From a virus: 29,455 nt of DNA. Shown here one piece after another: positions 8,533-16,142 of this stretch (within the stretch, counting starts at the first letter, position 1; each line of letters begins with the position of its first letter). The position numbers and the translations under genes were made by a program. The DNA is taken from IMG/VR virus record IMGVR_UViG_3300010354_013853, positions 1 to 29,455 of that record; one strand, given 5' to 3'. The notes under the pieces are model-generated. The model was given only the letters and a program-made list of their open reading frames with translations, was not told where the DNA came from and ran no database searches.

Positions 8533-9593
8533 ACATCAACACCTTTTGTGGTACTATAATATTTTCCATCAGCAAATTCTTCTATAGTTTCTGAGAATCC
8601 AAAATCATCATCAATATCAATTAGATTATCATCGACTGGAGTGATTGTATTAATTACTGTACCAATATCGTGTGGTGAGGTATTACTATTAAATTGACCT
8701 CTCAATACAGTAATACTATCTTGTTCTATCTGTTTAATCTTCATCACCTCATCATCTATTTGAATAAACATATCAGTTTGCAGTGATCCAGTAACCGTGA
8801 CTTTAAATTTAGTTACTACATCATCTACTACTTGAGCTGTAGTTGCTTGGTTATCTGAATCATAATCTCTGATTGCTGCTGGTGTTACTGTATATCTGAG
8901 TTGTCTCGATCCAGTTTTCAGATTTGAAGTGTCTGTATAATAATCGACCTGTGCTTTCTTGATGAGTCCTGCAGTCGCTGACGCACTTGGTCCGTACAAG
9001 TAAGTCTTACAGGAAAAATTTAAAGTATATGTTATGTTTCTTCTCGTTGTAAAATCTTCTTCATATGTGTCATCAAAACTTATACTTTCCAGTGTTATGG
9101 GAATATCACGTTTTTCTCCAAGAGTTTCTACCAAATCAATTGTCAATGTAAAATTTGGTTGAAAGTATGGTAGAATTTGTTCTAGGATCTGTAATGCATC
9201 TTCATTTAACTTTGTTAAAATATTCAGTTGCATTGAAATATTGTAAGGAACTGGCATAAAGTTTTTTACCAGTTTTCCAGATTCTTTATTTACACTGTTG
9301 AATGTCTGTAAGGTACTTATCTTTCTTGATGAATCATATTGAATGCCAATCATTTCAAATGACATTCTTGGGAGAGTAATTCCGACTTTAGCTGGACCAG
9401 AACCACTCAATATTGGACGTTCTTCCAATCTTGCCAGAAATTTTTGAGTAGGACCATATGCAATAGGGACTCTCATCTGTTTGAGTTGATTTCCCTGTTT
9501 GTCTTTTGATACTATTTCAATATTATTAAATAGGGTCCCAAAAGCAATAATGGTTTTCCTAATAATTTCGTGATAGAACTGGTTAGATAACAT
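8529..9593 (-). CDS. 15: Tail completion and sheath stabiliser gp15
   Basis: This protein caps the tail tube and sheath and forms the connector that joins to the head. Family features are the N-terminal YHEIIRKTIIAFGTLFNNIEI, the segment MRVPIAYGPTQKFLARL, and QILEQILPYFQPNFTLTI, which parallels the VEQILPYFQP motif of T4 gp15. It has 354 residues against 272 in T4. The extra length is a C-terminal domain from about residue 245 that contains FIQIDDEVMKIKQIE and TVLRGQFNSNTSPHDIGT, a small beta-rich unit also seen in other phage structural proteins. A CTAAATAA late core lies just upstream and overlaps the gp14 stop. Confidence 0.92.
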   Translation of the reverse strand: MLSNQFYHEIIRKTIIAFGTLFNNIEIVSKDKQGNQLKQMRVPIAYGPTQKFLARLEERPILSGSGPAKVGITLPRMSFEMIGIQYDSSRKISTLQTFNSVNKESGKLVKNFMPVPYNISMQLNILTKLNEDALQILEQILPYFQPNFTLTIDLVETLGEKRDIPITLESISFDDTYEEDFTTRRNITYTLNFSCKTYLYGPSASATAGLIKKAQVDYYTDTSNLKTGSRQLRYTVTPAAIRDYDSDNQATTAQVVDDVVTKFKVTVTGSLQTDMFIQIDDEVMKIKQIEQDSITVLRGQFNSNTSPHDIGTVINTITPVDDNLIDIDDDFGFSETIEEFADGKYYSTTKGVDV

Positions 9594-9612
9594 GATAATA
9601 CCAATTATTAAT

Positions 9613-9619
9613 TATTTAG
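9613..9619 (-). promoter_or_regulatory. Late promoter core CTAAATA before gp15
   Basis: The minus strand reads TCTAAATAATTAATAATTGG. The TAA is the stop codon of gp14, and the core lies about 20 bases before the gp15 ATG. The core deviates from ATAAATA by one base, so this is weaker than the exact sites. Confidence 0.4.
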
Positions 9620-11898
9620 ACCTCACCAAAGGGATTCCTTTCTGAGAAATCTACTAATTCATCAGCTTCCGCTTCAATGTCATCATTATCACCAAACCCA
9701 CCCTTAGAGGAATCCACCAATTCTATTTTAGAAACAGTGTAACTCGCACCTGCTCCTACTATAGTTTCTCCAATAACAAATCTTCCATTTGATGATGACA
9801 ATGTAAGAATTCTGTTTGGATAGTCCCAAGATTTTACATATGCTTCTGTATTACTCAATAGTCCAGTAACTTTTTCATTGAAAGTAAAGTTACCAAATGA
9901 AGGATCTTGTGGAGGATCGAATGTAACAGTTGGGACACTTGTATATCCAGCGCCTGCACTTCTATATCTAACTTGGGTAATTCTTCCGAGTGAGTCCATT
10001 ACGGCTTCTGCGGAGACATTTCTAATATTAGACGATATTCCGACTCCAGAAGGAATGAATGTTCTATCGACATAAACTGTTGGGACAGTAGAATACCCAA
10101 CTCCACCTGTAGTAATTGCCACTGGTCCCATACCGAGTTCACTTAAGACTGCAGTAGCGATTGCTCCACTTCCATTTCCACCTGTAATAGTTACTGTAGG
10201 CGGTTGATCGTACCCAAGACCTGGATCTATCAAAAGAATTCTATCGATAGCATTATTAGGAACACCAGTTCTACTAGTCATTATAGCAACAGCCGTAGCC
10301 TGTCTTCCTGTTGATGGGGGAGAAAGTATTACATTTGGTGGATTTAGATATCCATTTCCTTTTTCTACCAACGTTAAGGATGATACTTTTCTATCCGATC
10401 CAAGTATTGCAGTTGCTACTGGATATTCATTATTAAACGCATTTATATATTGCGCTGGGGAACTAGTATGCAAGTCTATTTCTTGTTCGGTTGTATTTGT
10501 AGGAATCTGATCAGAAACAGAAGTTCTGAATGAAGTATCTGTAGTTACGTTAATCGTCAAATGATCGAGATACCCAACAAATCCCCTTGTTACCGCTGGA
10601 GCTCTTCCCTGTGCATTTGCATCAGATCCAATATACAAAGGAATATTTGCGGGAAATGGTATTGGGTCATAGTTAGAAAACGGACCATAAGTTGATCCAT
10701 TTAATGATACTGTTGCCTGATTGTTATATTGAACAACTCGTATGAAATTCCACTGATTAAGTATTAATGAATTATTCGTTCCCGCCTGAGCCTGAGCTGA
10801 AGAGAATCTTATCTTCCCATCAGGTAGATGGTGAATCTTCATTTTTTCTGACCACAATATACATCCGCCAAAATCTGGATCAGGATCAAGTTGAGTTGGA
10901 TAAATCCAACAACTAATTACTAATCTACCATTTCTTCCGTCAATATTGGATGGGAAACTAAACAATGAGTTTTCAACATCCGAATATTGAGAGTGATATG
11001 TGGAATTGTTTCCAAATTTTATTTGGGATGATATTGGTTTATTTGGTGGGGTAAAGGTTACCGATGGAATGTTTATATAATTAAACCCAGAATCTGATAC
11101 TGTTAATGTCTCTACTCTTCCAGTTGAAATTCCCGCTAATGCTGTTGCCGATCTTCCTACTTCTGGTTTACTGATAGTTACCGTTGGCGTGTATGTATAA
11201 TTTGATCCATCGTGAATCAAATCAATATAATGCAGTGACTTTACACCAGTAATTGTGGAAGAATACGATACGGTAGCGGATGCACTACTTGCAGCAGCAC
11301 CAACAAAACTAATAATCATGGATGTTCCAGGTGAACCAATTGGTTCTATAATTGGATTTCCATCTTGTCCAGTTTCGATATCTGGAATATCAATGACTTC
11401 ATTTTCATATTCAAACAGTTCACATTTAAGTTCATACATATACAGATCATTTAACTGATAAAATGGTACTGCATATTGAACATACTTTACTTCGAACAAT
11501 GCATTGTCTAGTGGAAAATATATTAGATCTCCTTCAGCTGGTCTATTTGTTAGTTTGAATGTGCCCTCTGGATATAATCTTAAAAATGGAGTAATAAAAT
11601 CATCAAATCGTTCTTTTGAGATTACTAATGTTATTTCTTCTGCAATTCTGACACCAAATTTCGACATGAAATCTGGAGCATCTCCATATCCATCATAATT
11701 AGACAAGTAAGCTTCTATTCTATAACTATCATCAAACTTAGAATCTGCAATTTCTTTGAGGATAGTTTTTTCATTTATAATTTTTCTAGGCAAATACAAG
11801 ACATCTTGACCAAACATTCTCAGATGTTCGTTGACGAGATCTTGTACTAGTCTCTGTTCGCTTAATGAACCTTGAAGAAAAAACGGATTAAGTGGCAT
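9616..11898 (-). CDS. 14: Neck protein gp14 with a large inserted LamG-like and repeat region
   Basis: The first 180 residues are a T4-type gp14 head-completion/neck protein. Examples are DLIYFPLDNALFEVKYV followed by PFYQLN at 124-150, and YLSNYDGYGDAPDFMSKFG, matching T4 gp14. T4 gp14 is 256 residues; this protein is 760. The final ERNPFGEV resembles the SNPFDND end of T4 gp14, so about 550 residues appear inserted before the native C-terminus. The insert holds six GxGYxxxPxVxF-like repeats (near 232, 271, 513, 560, 598, 649). It also holds a concanavalin A/LamG-like domain at about 290-455 (QWNFIRVVQYNNQATVSLNG, LYIGSDA, GFVGYLDHLTINV). Such folds often bind glycans, so the neck may display an adhesive or decorative domain (inference). 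It overlaps gp13 as TAATG. Confidence 0.9.
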   Translation of the reverse strand: MPLNPFFLQGSLSEQRLVQDLVNEHLRMFGQDVLYLPRKIINEKTILKEIADSKFDDSYRIEAYLSNYDGYGDAPDFMSKFGVRIAEEITLVISKERFDDFITPFLRLYPEGTFKLTNRPAEGDLIYFPLDNALFEVKYVQYAVPFYQLNDLYMYELKCELFEYENEVIDIPDIETGQDGNPIIEPIGSPGTSMIISFVGAAASSASATVSYSSTITGVKSLHYIDLIHDGSNYTYTPTVTISKPEVGRSATALAGISTGRVETLTVSDSGFNYINIPSVTFTPPNKPISSQIKFGNNSTYHSQYSDVENSLFSFPSNIDGRNGRLVISCWIYPTQLDPDPDFGGCILWSEKMKIHHLPDGKIRFSSAQAQAGTNNSLILNQWNFIRVVQYNNQATVSLNGSTYGPFSNYDPIPFPANIPLYIGSDANAQGRAPAVTRGFVGYLDHLTINVTTDTSFRTSVSDQIPTNTTEQEIDLHTSSPAQYINAFNNEYPVATAILGSDRKVSSLTLVEKGNGYLNPPNVILSPPSTGRQATAVAIMTSRTGVPNNAIDRILLIDPGLGYDQPPTVTITGGNGSGAIATAVLSELGMGPVAITTGGVGYSTVPTVYVDRTFIPSGVGISSNIRNVSAEAVMDSLGRITQVRYRSAGAGYTSVPTVTFDPPQDPSFGNFTFNEKVTGLLSNTEAYVKSWDYPNRILTLSSSNGRFVIGETIVGAGASYTVSKIELVDSSKGGFGDNDDIEAEADELVDFSERNPFGEV

Positions 11899-12716
11899 TA
11901 TCCTATCATGTCTAGTGGTGGGTAAGCATATTCAGTCATTAGTTTGTCTTCTAGAATTTCTATTTCTTTAATAGCGTCATCATAAATTTGCCTTCCATTA
12001 AGTTCTACTCCACCTGGAAGTTTAACTCCCTGAAACTTAATCATATTTTGTCCCCATTGTTTTTTGATCAATGAAGTCAAATATCTCTTTAACCAAAAAT
12101 CATTATATACTGCGTTTTCTCCCTCTGGATTTATTACTCTGTAACAATCAATAATTAGATATCTATCTGAAGCCAAATCTCTCCAGTCAATATCCAAATA
12201 TAATCTGCGATTTTTTTGATTGTACCTTACTTGAGCCGTTGGATTAATCAAAAAATCCAAATCCTCTAAGTAAGTTTTTACCATAGAATAATTCAGTAAA
12301 TCAATAGCACCATAGTAATATAAATCATTTAAGAACAACTGATACTTAATATTAAAAAGTCCATCAGAAATAGAATTAGAATCAACCTTAAATATTCTAT
12401 TAACACTGATGACTGGATCTGGTAATGGAAGATAATTGGATCCCTCTACCCATGTTGCACTGGGGATTCCACCTGCAGAACTAGTAGCGATGGTTGTGCT
12501 TGCAATCCCAACAACAGTATCCATGTCCTGTTGGGTTAATTTATGTTTTAAGAAAACTCTATCTATTCCATCGGTATGTCTTTCTTGAAAAAATTGTATA
12601 GCCTCATCCATCAGGTCTTCAATTTGATCATCATCCACATTAATCTCTAAAACTGGCTTACCCAGTTTTCTGAGGCAATATTCCTTCAATTCTTCTCTAC
12701 TAGAAGGACGAGCCAT
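11898..12716 (-). CDS. 13: Neck protein gp13
   Basis: This is the head-completion protein that binds beneath the portal and recruits gp14. It has 272 residues (T4 309). The N-terminal helix pair ELKEYCLRKLGKPVLEINV with DDQIEDLMDEAIQFFQERH corresponds to the ELKDVILRRLGAP start of T4 gp13. The C-terminal RYLTSLIKKQWGQNMIKF and LPGGVELNGRQIYDDAIKE match the T4 segment ending LPGGVTIDGQRL. The start is supported by AGGAG about 8 bases upstream. It is the first gene of the neck-to-protease block and faces away from the plus-strand epimerase gene. A CATAAATA late core lies 25 bases upstream. Confidence 0.93.
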   Translation of the reverse strand: MARPSSREELKEYCLRKLGKPVLEINVDDDQIEDLMDEAIQFFQERHTDGIDRVFLKHKLTQQDMDTVVGIASTTIATSSAGGIPSATWVEGSNYLPLPDPVISVNRIFKVDSNSISDGLFNIKYQLFLNDLYYYGAIDLLNYSMVKTYLEDLDFLINPTAQVRYNQKNRRLYLDIDWRDLASDRYLIIDCYRVINPEGENAVYNDFWLKRYLTSLIKKQWGQNMIKFQGVKLPGGVELNGRQIYDDAIKEIEILEDKLMTEYAYPPLDMIG

Positions 12717-12740
12717 TCCAATTACTCCTATTTCTAGAGG

Positions 12741-12747
12741 TATTTAT
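12741..12747 (-). promoter_or_regulatory. Late promoter core CATAAATA before gp13
   Basis: The minus strand reads AACATAAATACCTC in the 60-base divergent gap between gp13 and the plus-strand hldD gene. It is a good late core, 25 bases before the gp13 ATG, and would start the neck/terminase/tail transcript. Confidence 0.6.
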
Positions 12748-12749
12748 GT

Positions 12750-12755
12750 TATAAT
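12750..12755 (+). promoter_or_regulatory. Candidate sigma70-like -10 box (TATAAT) for hldD
   Basis: TATAAT lies 21 bases before the ATG of the only plus-strand gene. It matches the bacterial -10 consensus exactly, but no convincing -35 hexamer is seen about 17 bases upstream. It could let host-type RNA polymerase transcribe hldD earlier than the late operon. It overlaps the same short gap that carries the gp13 late promoter. Confidence 0.35.
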
Positions 12756-12776
12756 AAACCAAAGGCAATTTAAACC

Positions 12777-13577
12777 ATGATTCTATTAACTGGATACAAA
12801 GGATTTATCGGGTCACATTTTCTCAAAGTAATCGAAGAGGAAATGCGAAAACCTGTCATTTGTATTGATAAAGATAATGCATGGGAATTTTTAAAAAAAT
12901 TCGATGACTGGAAAAAAATTGATTTGATATTACATCAGGGTGCAATATCGTCAACGACAGAGAAAAATATCAGAACGATATATCATAACAACGTAGCATT
13001 TACATTGATGTTAATGGAATATGCAATGGAGTATCAGATCCCTTTCAAGTATGCTTCATCGGCTTCGGTATATGGAAATACTCAAGGAGAGATCAATCCA
13101 CTCAACCAATATGCAATTTCAAAACTACAAATTGACTATTGTGTATTAGATAATCTTGATAAGTTTCCTTTGATTCAGGGATTCCGTTATTTTAACGTAT
13201 ATGGTGATGGAGAAGGACATAAAGGGGATCAGGCCAGTCCCATTTCCAAGTTTACTAAACAAATACGCGAAACTGGAAAACTAAGATTGTTCGAAGGATC
13301 TGATAAATTCTATAGAGATTTTGTTTACGTAAAAGATGTGGTTGACGTTGTGTTGAATAATGAATGTTCCAGTGGAATCTATGATATTGGGACTGGTGCT
13401 CCAATATCTTTCAAGGATGTTGCTGAACTTGTGGCTAAAAAAGAAGGGGGTGAGATCGAACTGATCCCATTCCCCGAACATCTGAAAGGCAAATATCAAG
13501 AATATACTTGTGCAAATACCTCATGGTATGATCATGATTATCTTTCCGTCAAACAGTATCTCCTGGAGATATCCTAA
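12777..13577 (+). CDS. hldD: ADP-L-glycero-D-manno-heptose 6-epimerase (HldD-like)
   Basis: This short-chain dehydrogenase-type NAD(P)-dependent enzyme epimerises ADP-D-glycero-D-manno-heptose to the L-glycero form, the last step to the LPS core heptose donor. The Rossmann motif GYKGFIG is at residues 6-12, ASSASVYG at 93-100 and the catalytic YxxxK at Y112-K116. HldD-specific segments are plain: HQGAISSTTE, RYFNVYGDGEGHKGDQAS, LRLFEGSDKFYRDFVYV and IPFPEHLKGKYQEYT, which closely parallel E. coli HldD. At 266 residues it is shorter than the 310-residue bacterial enzyme, with the loop after the Rossmann start and the C-terminus trimmed. It is the only plus-strand gene and overlaps the convergent cupin gene by 29 bases. 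Confidence 0.9.
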   Translation: MILLTGYKGFIGSHFLKVIEEEMRKPVICIDKDNAWEFLKKFDDWKKIDLILHQGAISSTTEKNIRTIYHNNVAFTLMLMEYAMEYQIPFKYASSASVYGNTQGEINPLNQYAISKLQIDYCVLDNLDKFPLIQGFRYFNVYGDGEGHKGDQASPISKFTKQIRETGKLRLFEGSDKFYRDFVYVKDVVDVVLNNECSSGIYDIGTGAPISFKDVAELVAKKEGGEIELIPFPEHLKGKYQEYTCANTSWYDHDYLSVKQYLLEIS

Positions 13578-13908
13578 TACTATCTTCATCAAAATGCTGA
13601 GTTGAAAATTCAAATAACTCAGTATCTTCAATAGCAATCATCTGGTGACGGAGACCACGATAAACGTGGAAACTGTCACCTTTTCTTAGGAATGTAATAT
13701 TTGCGAGTTCTGCGTCATCTCCATCGGAATGCAAAACTTTGATAATTCCAGACTGCACGTAGAACGTTTCGTCTTTTAGTTTATGGTAGTGCCACGAACA
13801 TTTTTTTCCTTGTGCAATATAAAGAAGTTTGCCACAATACTCTTCATTATTGACAATCCATTTTTCAAATCCCCATCCTTTGGGTACAAATTTAACTGAA
13901 GAAGTCAT
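13549..13908 (-). CDS. Cupin, sugar-isomerase-like
   Basis: This is a single-domain cupin (about 119 residues). The metal-binding set is visible: WHYHKLKDETFYV gives the HxH and Glu, and GLRHQMIA gives the later His. Small cupins of this pattern occur in polysaccharide gene clusters, where they are annotated as mannose-6-phosphate-isomerase or lyxose-isomerase-like proteins. I choose the ATG at 13908 (MTSSVKFVPKGWG), since AAGGA precedes it and the family begins near this point. An ATG eight codons upstream lacks a ribosome-binding site. The start overlaps the HAD gene's end by 17 bases. It is the last gene of the accessory operon. A role as sugar-phosphate isomerase, perhaps replacing GmhA, is a hypothesis. 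Confidence 0.8.
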   Translation of the reverse strand: MTSSVKFVPKGWGFEKWIVNNEEYCGKLLYIAQGKKCSWHYHKLKDETFYVQSGIIKVLHSDGDDAELANITFLRKGDSFHVYRGLRHQMIAIEDTELFEFSTQHFDEDSIRISPGDTV

Positions 13909-14227
13909 TGTCCTTAATACCCTTATCATCAATGTATATATCTGCTGCGGGTTTACCCATATGCAGTTCGTGAAACTTACATCCCCAAGATCTGAGTTGT
14001 TCGTAAGTTAATTCGTAAAAATCTCTATGCGCTAAAACTCTAGAATTTTTATGTCTACCCATTCCCCTTGCAGTTAAGTAGATAATATAATTGCCATCAT
14101 CATATAACTGATTTACTTTAGCAATTCTTTCTGGTTTTGCGATACTTGTCTCATAACGACCATCCTCTCTACAAGTGGGTTTATCGCAAATAGTTCCATC
14201 AATGTCTATGCAATAAGTTAATGTCAT
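13892..14227 (-). CDS. Small HAD-superfamily phosphatase
   Basis: This is a 111-residue HAD hydrolase. The nucleophile motif IDIDGTIC places Asp8 and Asp10. YLTARGMGR (about residues 49-57) carries the motif II Thr, and the C-terminal GKPAADIYIDDKG supplies the motif III Lys and motif IV acidic residues. It is much smaller than typical GmhB (about 190 residues) because it lacks a cap. Its position between the HldE-like kinase and the cupin suggests that it removes the C7 phosphate of heptose-1,7-bisphosphate, the GmhB step (inference from neighbours). It overlaps the kinase gene by 29 bases. Similar small HAD proteins in phages are also annotated as nucleotidases or capsular phosphatases. Confidence 0.8.
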   Translation of the reverse strand: MTLTYCIDIDGTICDKPTCREDGRYETSIAKPERIAKVNQLYDDGNYIIYLTARGMGRHKNSRVLAHRDFYELTYEQLRSWGCKFHELHMGKPAADIYIDDKGIKDNDFFS

Positions 14228-14972
14228 CTTCTGTCAATTTATAGGTTCCTGTGTGTTGAACTGCAATTGCAGCTGCTCTGTTAGCAAAATCAATGGATTT
14301 TTCCATATCAGAAGTACTAAGATAATTATACACCAATGCGGCTAAAAATGTATCCCCTGCACCTACCACATCATAAACATTGACTTTTTCTGATGGGAAA
14401 TGTATTCCTTGCCACTTTACTCCATTGCTACCATAAGTAACTATCAAATTTGATACTGGGGGGATGTAATCTGGATCCAATTGATTATATTCTCTTTCAT
14501 TTATTTTGTAGAAAACATTTTCTTTATGGAATAATTTTTTCTTCTTAGTATCTACAAAGACAGGTCCCTCAAAGGTATTGCATAAGGCTTCCAGTTCCGT
14601 CTCCCCCAGAAACCCTTTGTCGTAATCAGAAATAACCATGGCATCATATGAGCCATGAATAAATGCGATTCTAACTTGAGCCGCACTGCAAAGTGACGAG
14701 GTTCCCTCCTCATCCATTCTCATCAACTGTTGCCCAGATGTTTTATCTATAAATCTAGTCTTTACAATACTTTCTTTTTGTGTGATTAAATTAGTTTGTA
14801 TACCAAAGGACTTTAAGTTTTCATTGACATTTGATGCCATTCCTAAAGATTTTTCTGCGTATTCGTATTTGAATACAGGAACAGGAGCTTCTGGACTAAT
14901 CCTAGTTACAGATCCATATACAAATTCATCTTCACATGAATCACCAATTACTAATACTGTAAATTTATCCAT
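14199..14972 (-). CDS. PfkB-family sugar kinase, HldE N-terminal-domain-like
   Basis: This 257-residue PfkB/ribokinase-family protein resembles the kinase half of HldE (RfaE), which phosphorylates heptose-7-phosphate at C1. The start (VLVIGDSCEDEFVYG, then VTRISPEAPVPVFKYE) is the HldE signature, equivalent to RISPEAPVPVVKV in bacterial HldE. The glycine-rich lid is reduced to LGMASNVNENL. The C-terminal signature DVVGAGDTFLAAL has the catalytic Asp at 207. It is shorter than the HldE kinase domain (about 315 residues). It overlaps the separate nucleotidyltransferase gene by 8 bases, so the two make a split HldE. Confidence 0.87.
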   Translation of the reverse strand: MDKFTVLVIGDSCEDEFVYGSVTRISPEAPVPVFKYEYAEKSLGMASNVNENLKSFGIQTNLITQKESIVKTRFIDKTSGQQLMRMDEEGTSSLCSAAQVRIAFIHGSYDAMVISDYDKGFLGETELEALCNTFEGPVFVDTKKKKLFHKENVFYKINEREYNQLDPDYIPPVSNLIVTYGSNGVKWQGIHFPSEKVNVYDVVGAGDTFLAALVYNYLSTSDMEKSIDFANRAAAIAVQHTGTYKLTEDDINLLHRH

Positions 14973-15366
14973 AAGACTTAATTTTTTCTATGACTTTGCT
15001 GCTTGAATAATTTCCAACTCTTGGTAAGAATTTAAGCTCTTTTGCATAATCTCTGCCAATAACAACTCCGTTTTCCCAGTCATTCCCAAGAAGAAGTATA
15101 TCTGGACTATAGAGTTTGATTAAATTTTCTAGACCCTGAGTGTCCTCAAAATACAGAACTGTATCAATATATTTAATAGATTCTAACATACTTATTCTAT
15201 AACACAAATCATTTATTGGTTTGTGTGGTCCTTTGTCTTTGCGAATTTTTTCATCACTATCTGTTGCAACTATTAGTCTATCACCGAGAGACTTGGCGAC
15301 CTTAAATAGTTCAATGTGACCTGGATGCAAAATATCAAATGTTCCATTTACAAATACAGTTTTCAT
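14965..15366 (-). CDS. Nucleotidyltransferase, HldE C-terminal-domain-like
   Basis: This 133-residue cytidylyltransferase-fold protein has the signature GTFDILHPGH (residues 8-17, with the HxGH His14 and His17). It also has a C-terminal YSSSKVIEKI that stands in for the ISST motif. Members include the HldE adenylyltransferase half and TagD-like glycerol-3-phosphate cytidylyltransferases. The adjoining HldE-type kinase and the nearby HldD favour ADP-heptose synthesis, and the segment RLIVATDSDEKIRKDKG fits HldE. It overlaps the upstream gene as ATGA and the downstream kinase by 8 bases, so it is translationally coupled on both sides. Confidence 0.85.
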   Translation of the reverse strand: MKTVFVNGTFDILHPGHIELFKVAKSLGDRLIVATDSDEKIRKDKGPHKPINDLCYRISMLESIKYIDTVLYFEDTQGLENLIKLYSPDILLLGNDWENGVVIGRDYAKELKFLPRVGNYSSSKVIEKIKSYG

Positions 15367-16142
15367 AGACTCTCCAAGTACTTTTTATATTCATTATTAT
15401 TTACGGGAAGAAACGTTCCAGGACCGCCCAAAAATATAAAAAACATTTGAACTAATCTATGTGTATCTCCAGTAAACATATCTGGCTTTATGTATCCAGT
15501 ATGTAAGATATTGGCAGGATAGATTACAAATCTATTATATTTCATTTCAGCCAAATGGATCATTTCCCAGTCTGGTTCACTATCCGTTACATAATGGTCA
15601 TAATATGGGTACTTATCTACTTTTTTTAACCATGCATCTATTTTGTCTGCAGTTGATTTCTGTTCTCCCTCTAAAGTATAGAAGGAAGTTCCTCCTGCAC
15701 ATTCTTCCGGCTTATTGAGATAAACAGTTGCAGCAAATAACAAATCTCCAGTATCATCTACATGAGGTACTATTGGTTTCAAATTCTCAGATTGAGTTAC
15801 ATTTACACAAAAGGTTACTCCTTTTAATGAATCATATATTCTCTCATCACTTACATCTTTAACAATATCCCCATACACGGATCTAAAGATATAATGGAAA
15901 AAATTTCCCATTGGTGAAAAATCATAATATGCATCAACCCTCGATCCAGGAGCTCCAGCCATAATAATTGGATTTTTAGTTGGTGGTATAGTTAAAGCAA
16001 GATTCCTAACAAGGTCGGGATTTTTATAAAAATTATCAACATAGGTTATTCTTGATTTTTCTGGGCCAATAGTATGTACACTTGCTTCTAAATTTTGATT
16101 TAAAGCGAATACTTCATACTCATCAATAAAGTTTTTATTCAT
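15363..16142 (-). CDS. DUF6445-like 2-oxoglutarate/Fe(II) oxygenase-fold protein (paralog A)
   Basis: This 259-residue protein is clearly paralogous to the product of 16855-17583. Shared segments include FYKNPDLVR, LALTIPPT, ECAGGTSFY and DMFTGD...RLVQMFFI. A double-stranded beta-helix metal triad is readable: H127 and D129 in PHVDD, H214 in ILHTGY, with R229 in HRLVQMFF as the likely 2-oxoglutarate ligand. Substrate is unknown; the family is usually labelled DUF6445 or prolyl-hydroxylase-like. Compared with its paralog it has a 20-residue C-terminal extension. ATGA overlaps occur with both neighbours. A partner role with the halogenase is suggested by context only. Confidence 0.75.
   Translation of the reverse strand: MNKNFIDEYEVFALNQNLEASVHTIGPEKSRITYVDNFYKNPDLVRNLALTIPPTKNPIIMAGAPGSRVDAYYDFSPMGNFFHYIFRSVYGDIVKDVSDERIYDSLKGVTFCVNVTQSENLKPIVPHVDDTGDLLFAATVYLNKPEECAGGTSFYTLEGEQKSTADKIDAWLKKVDKYPYYDHYVTDSEPDWEMIHLAEMKYNRFVIYPANILHTGYIKPDMFTGDTHRLVQMFFIFLGGPGTFLPVNNNEYKKYLESL

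Noticed and set aside
13557-13571. Inverted repeat TATCTCC-T-GGAGATA in the convergent overlap, considered as a bidirectional terminator
   Set aside because: The loop is one base, the stem is AT-rich and no T-run follows on either strand, so termination is not supported. It is mentioned only as a feature of the overlap.
13909-13932. Upstream start for the cupin gene, eight codons earlier
   Set aside because: It lies deep in the HAD gene without a ribosome-binding sequence, while the later ATG has AAGGA and matches the expected domain start.
14965-15366. Glycerol-3-phosphate cytidylyltransferase (TagD-like) reading of the nucleotidyltransferase
   Set aside because: The fold signature alone cannot exclude it, but the adjoining HldE-type kinase and the nearby HldD make the heptose reading more likely.
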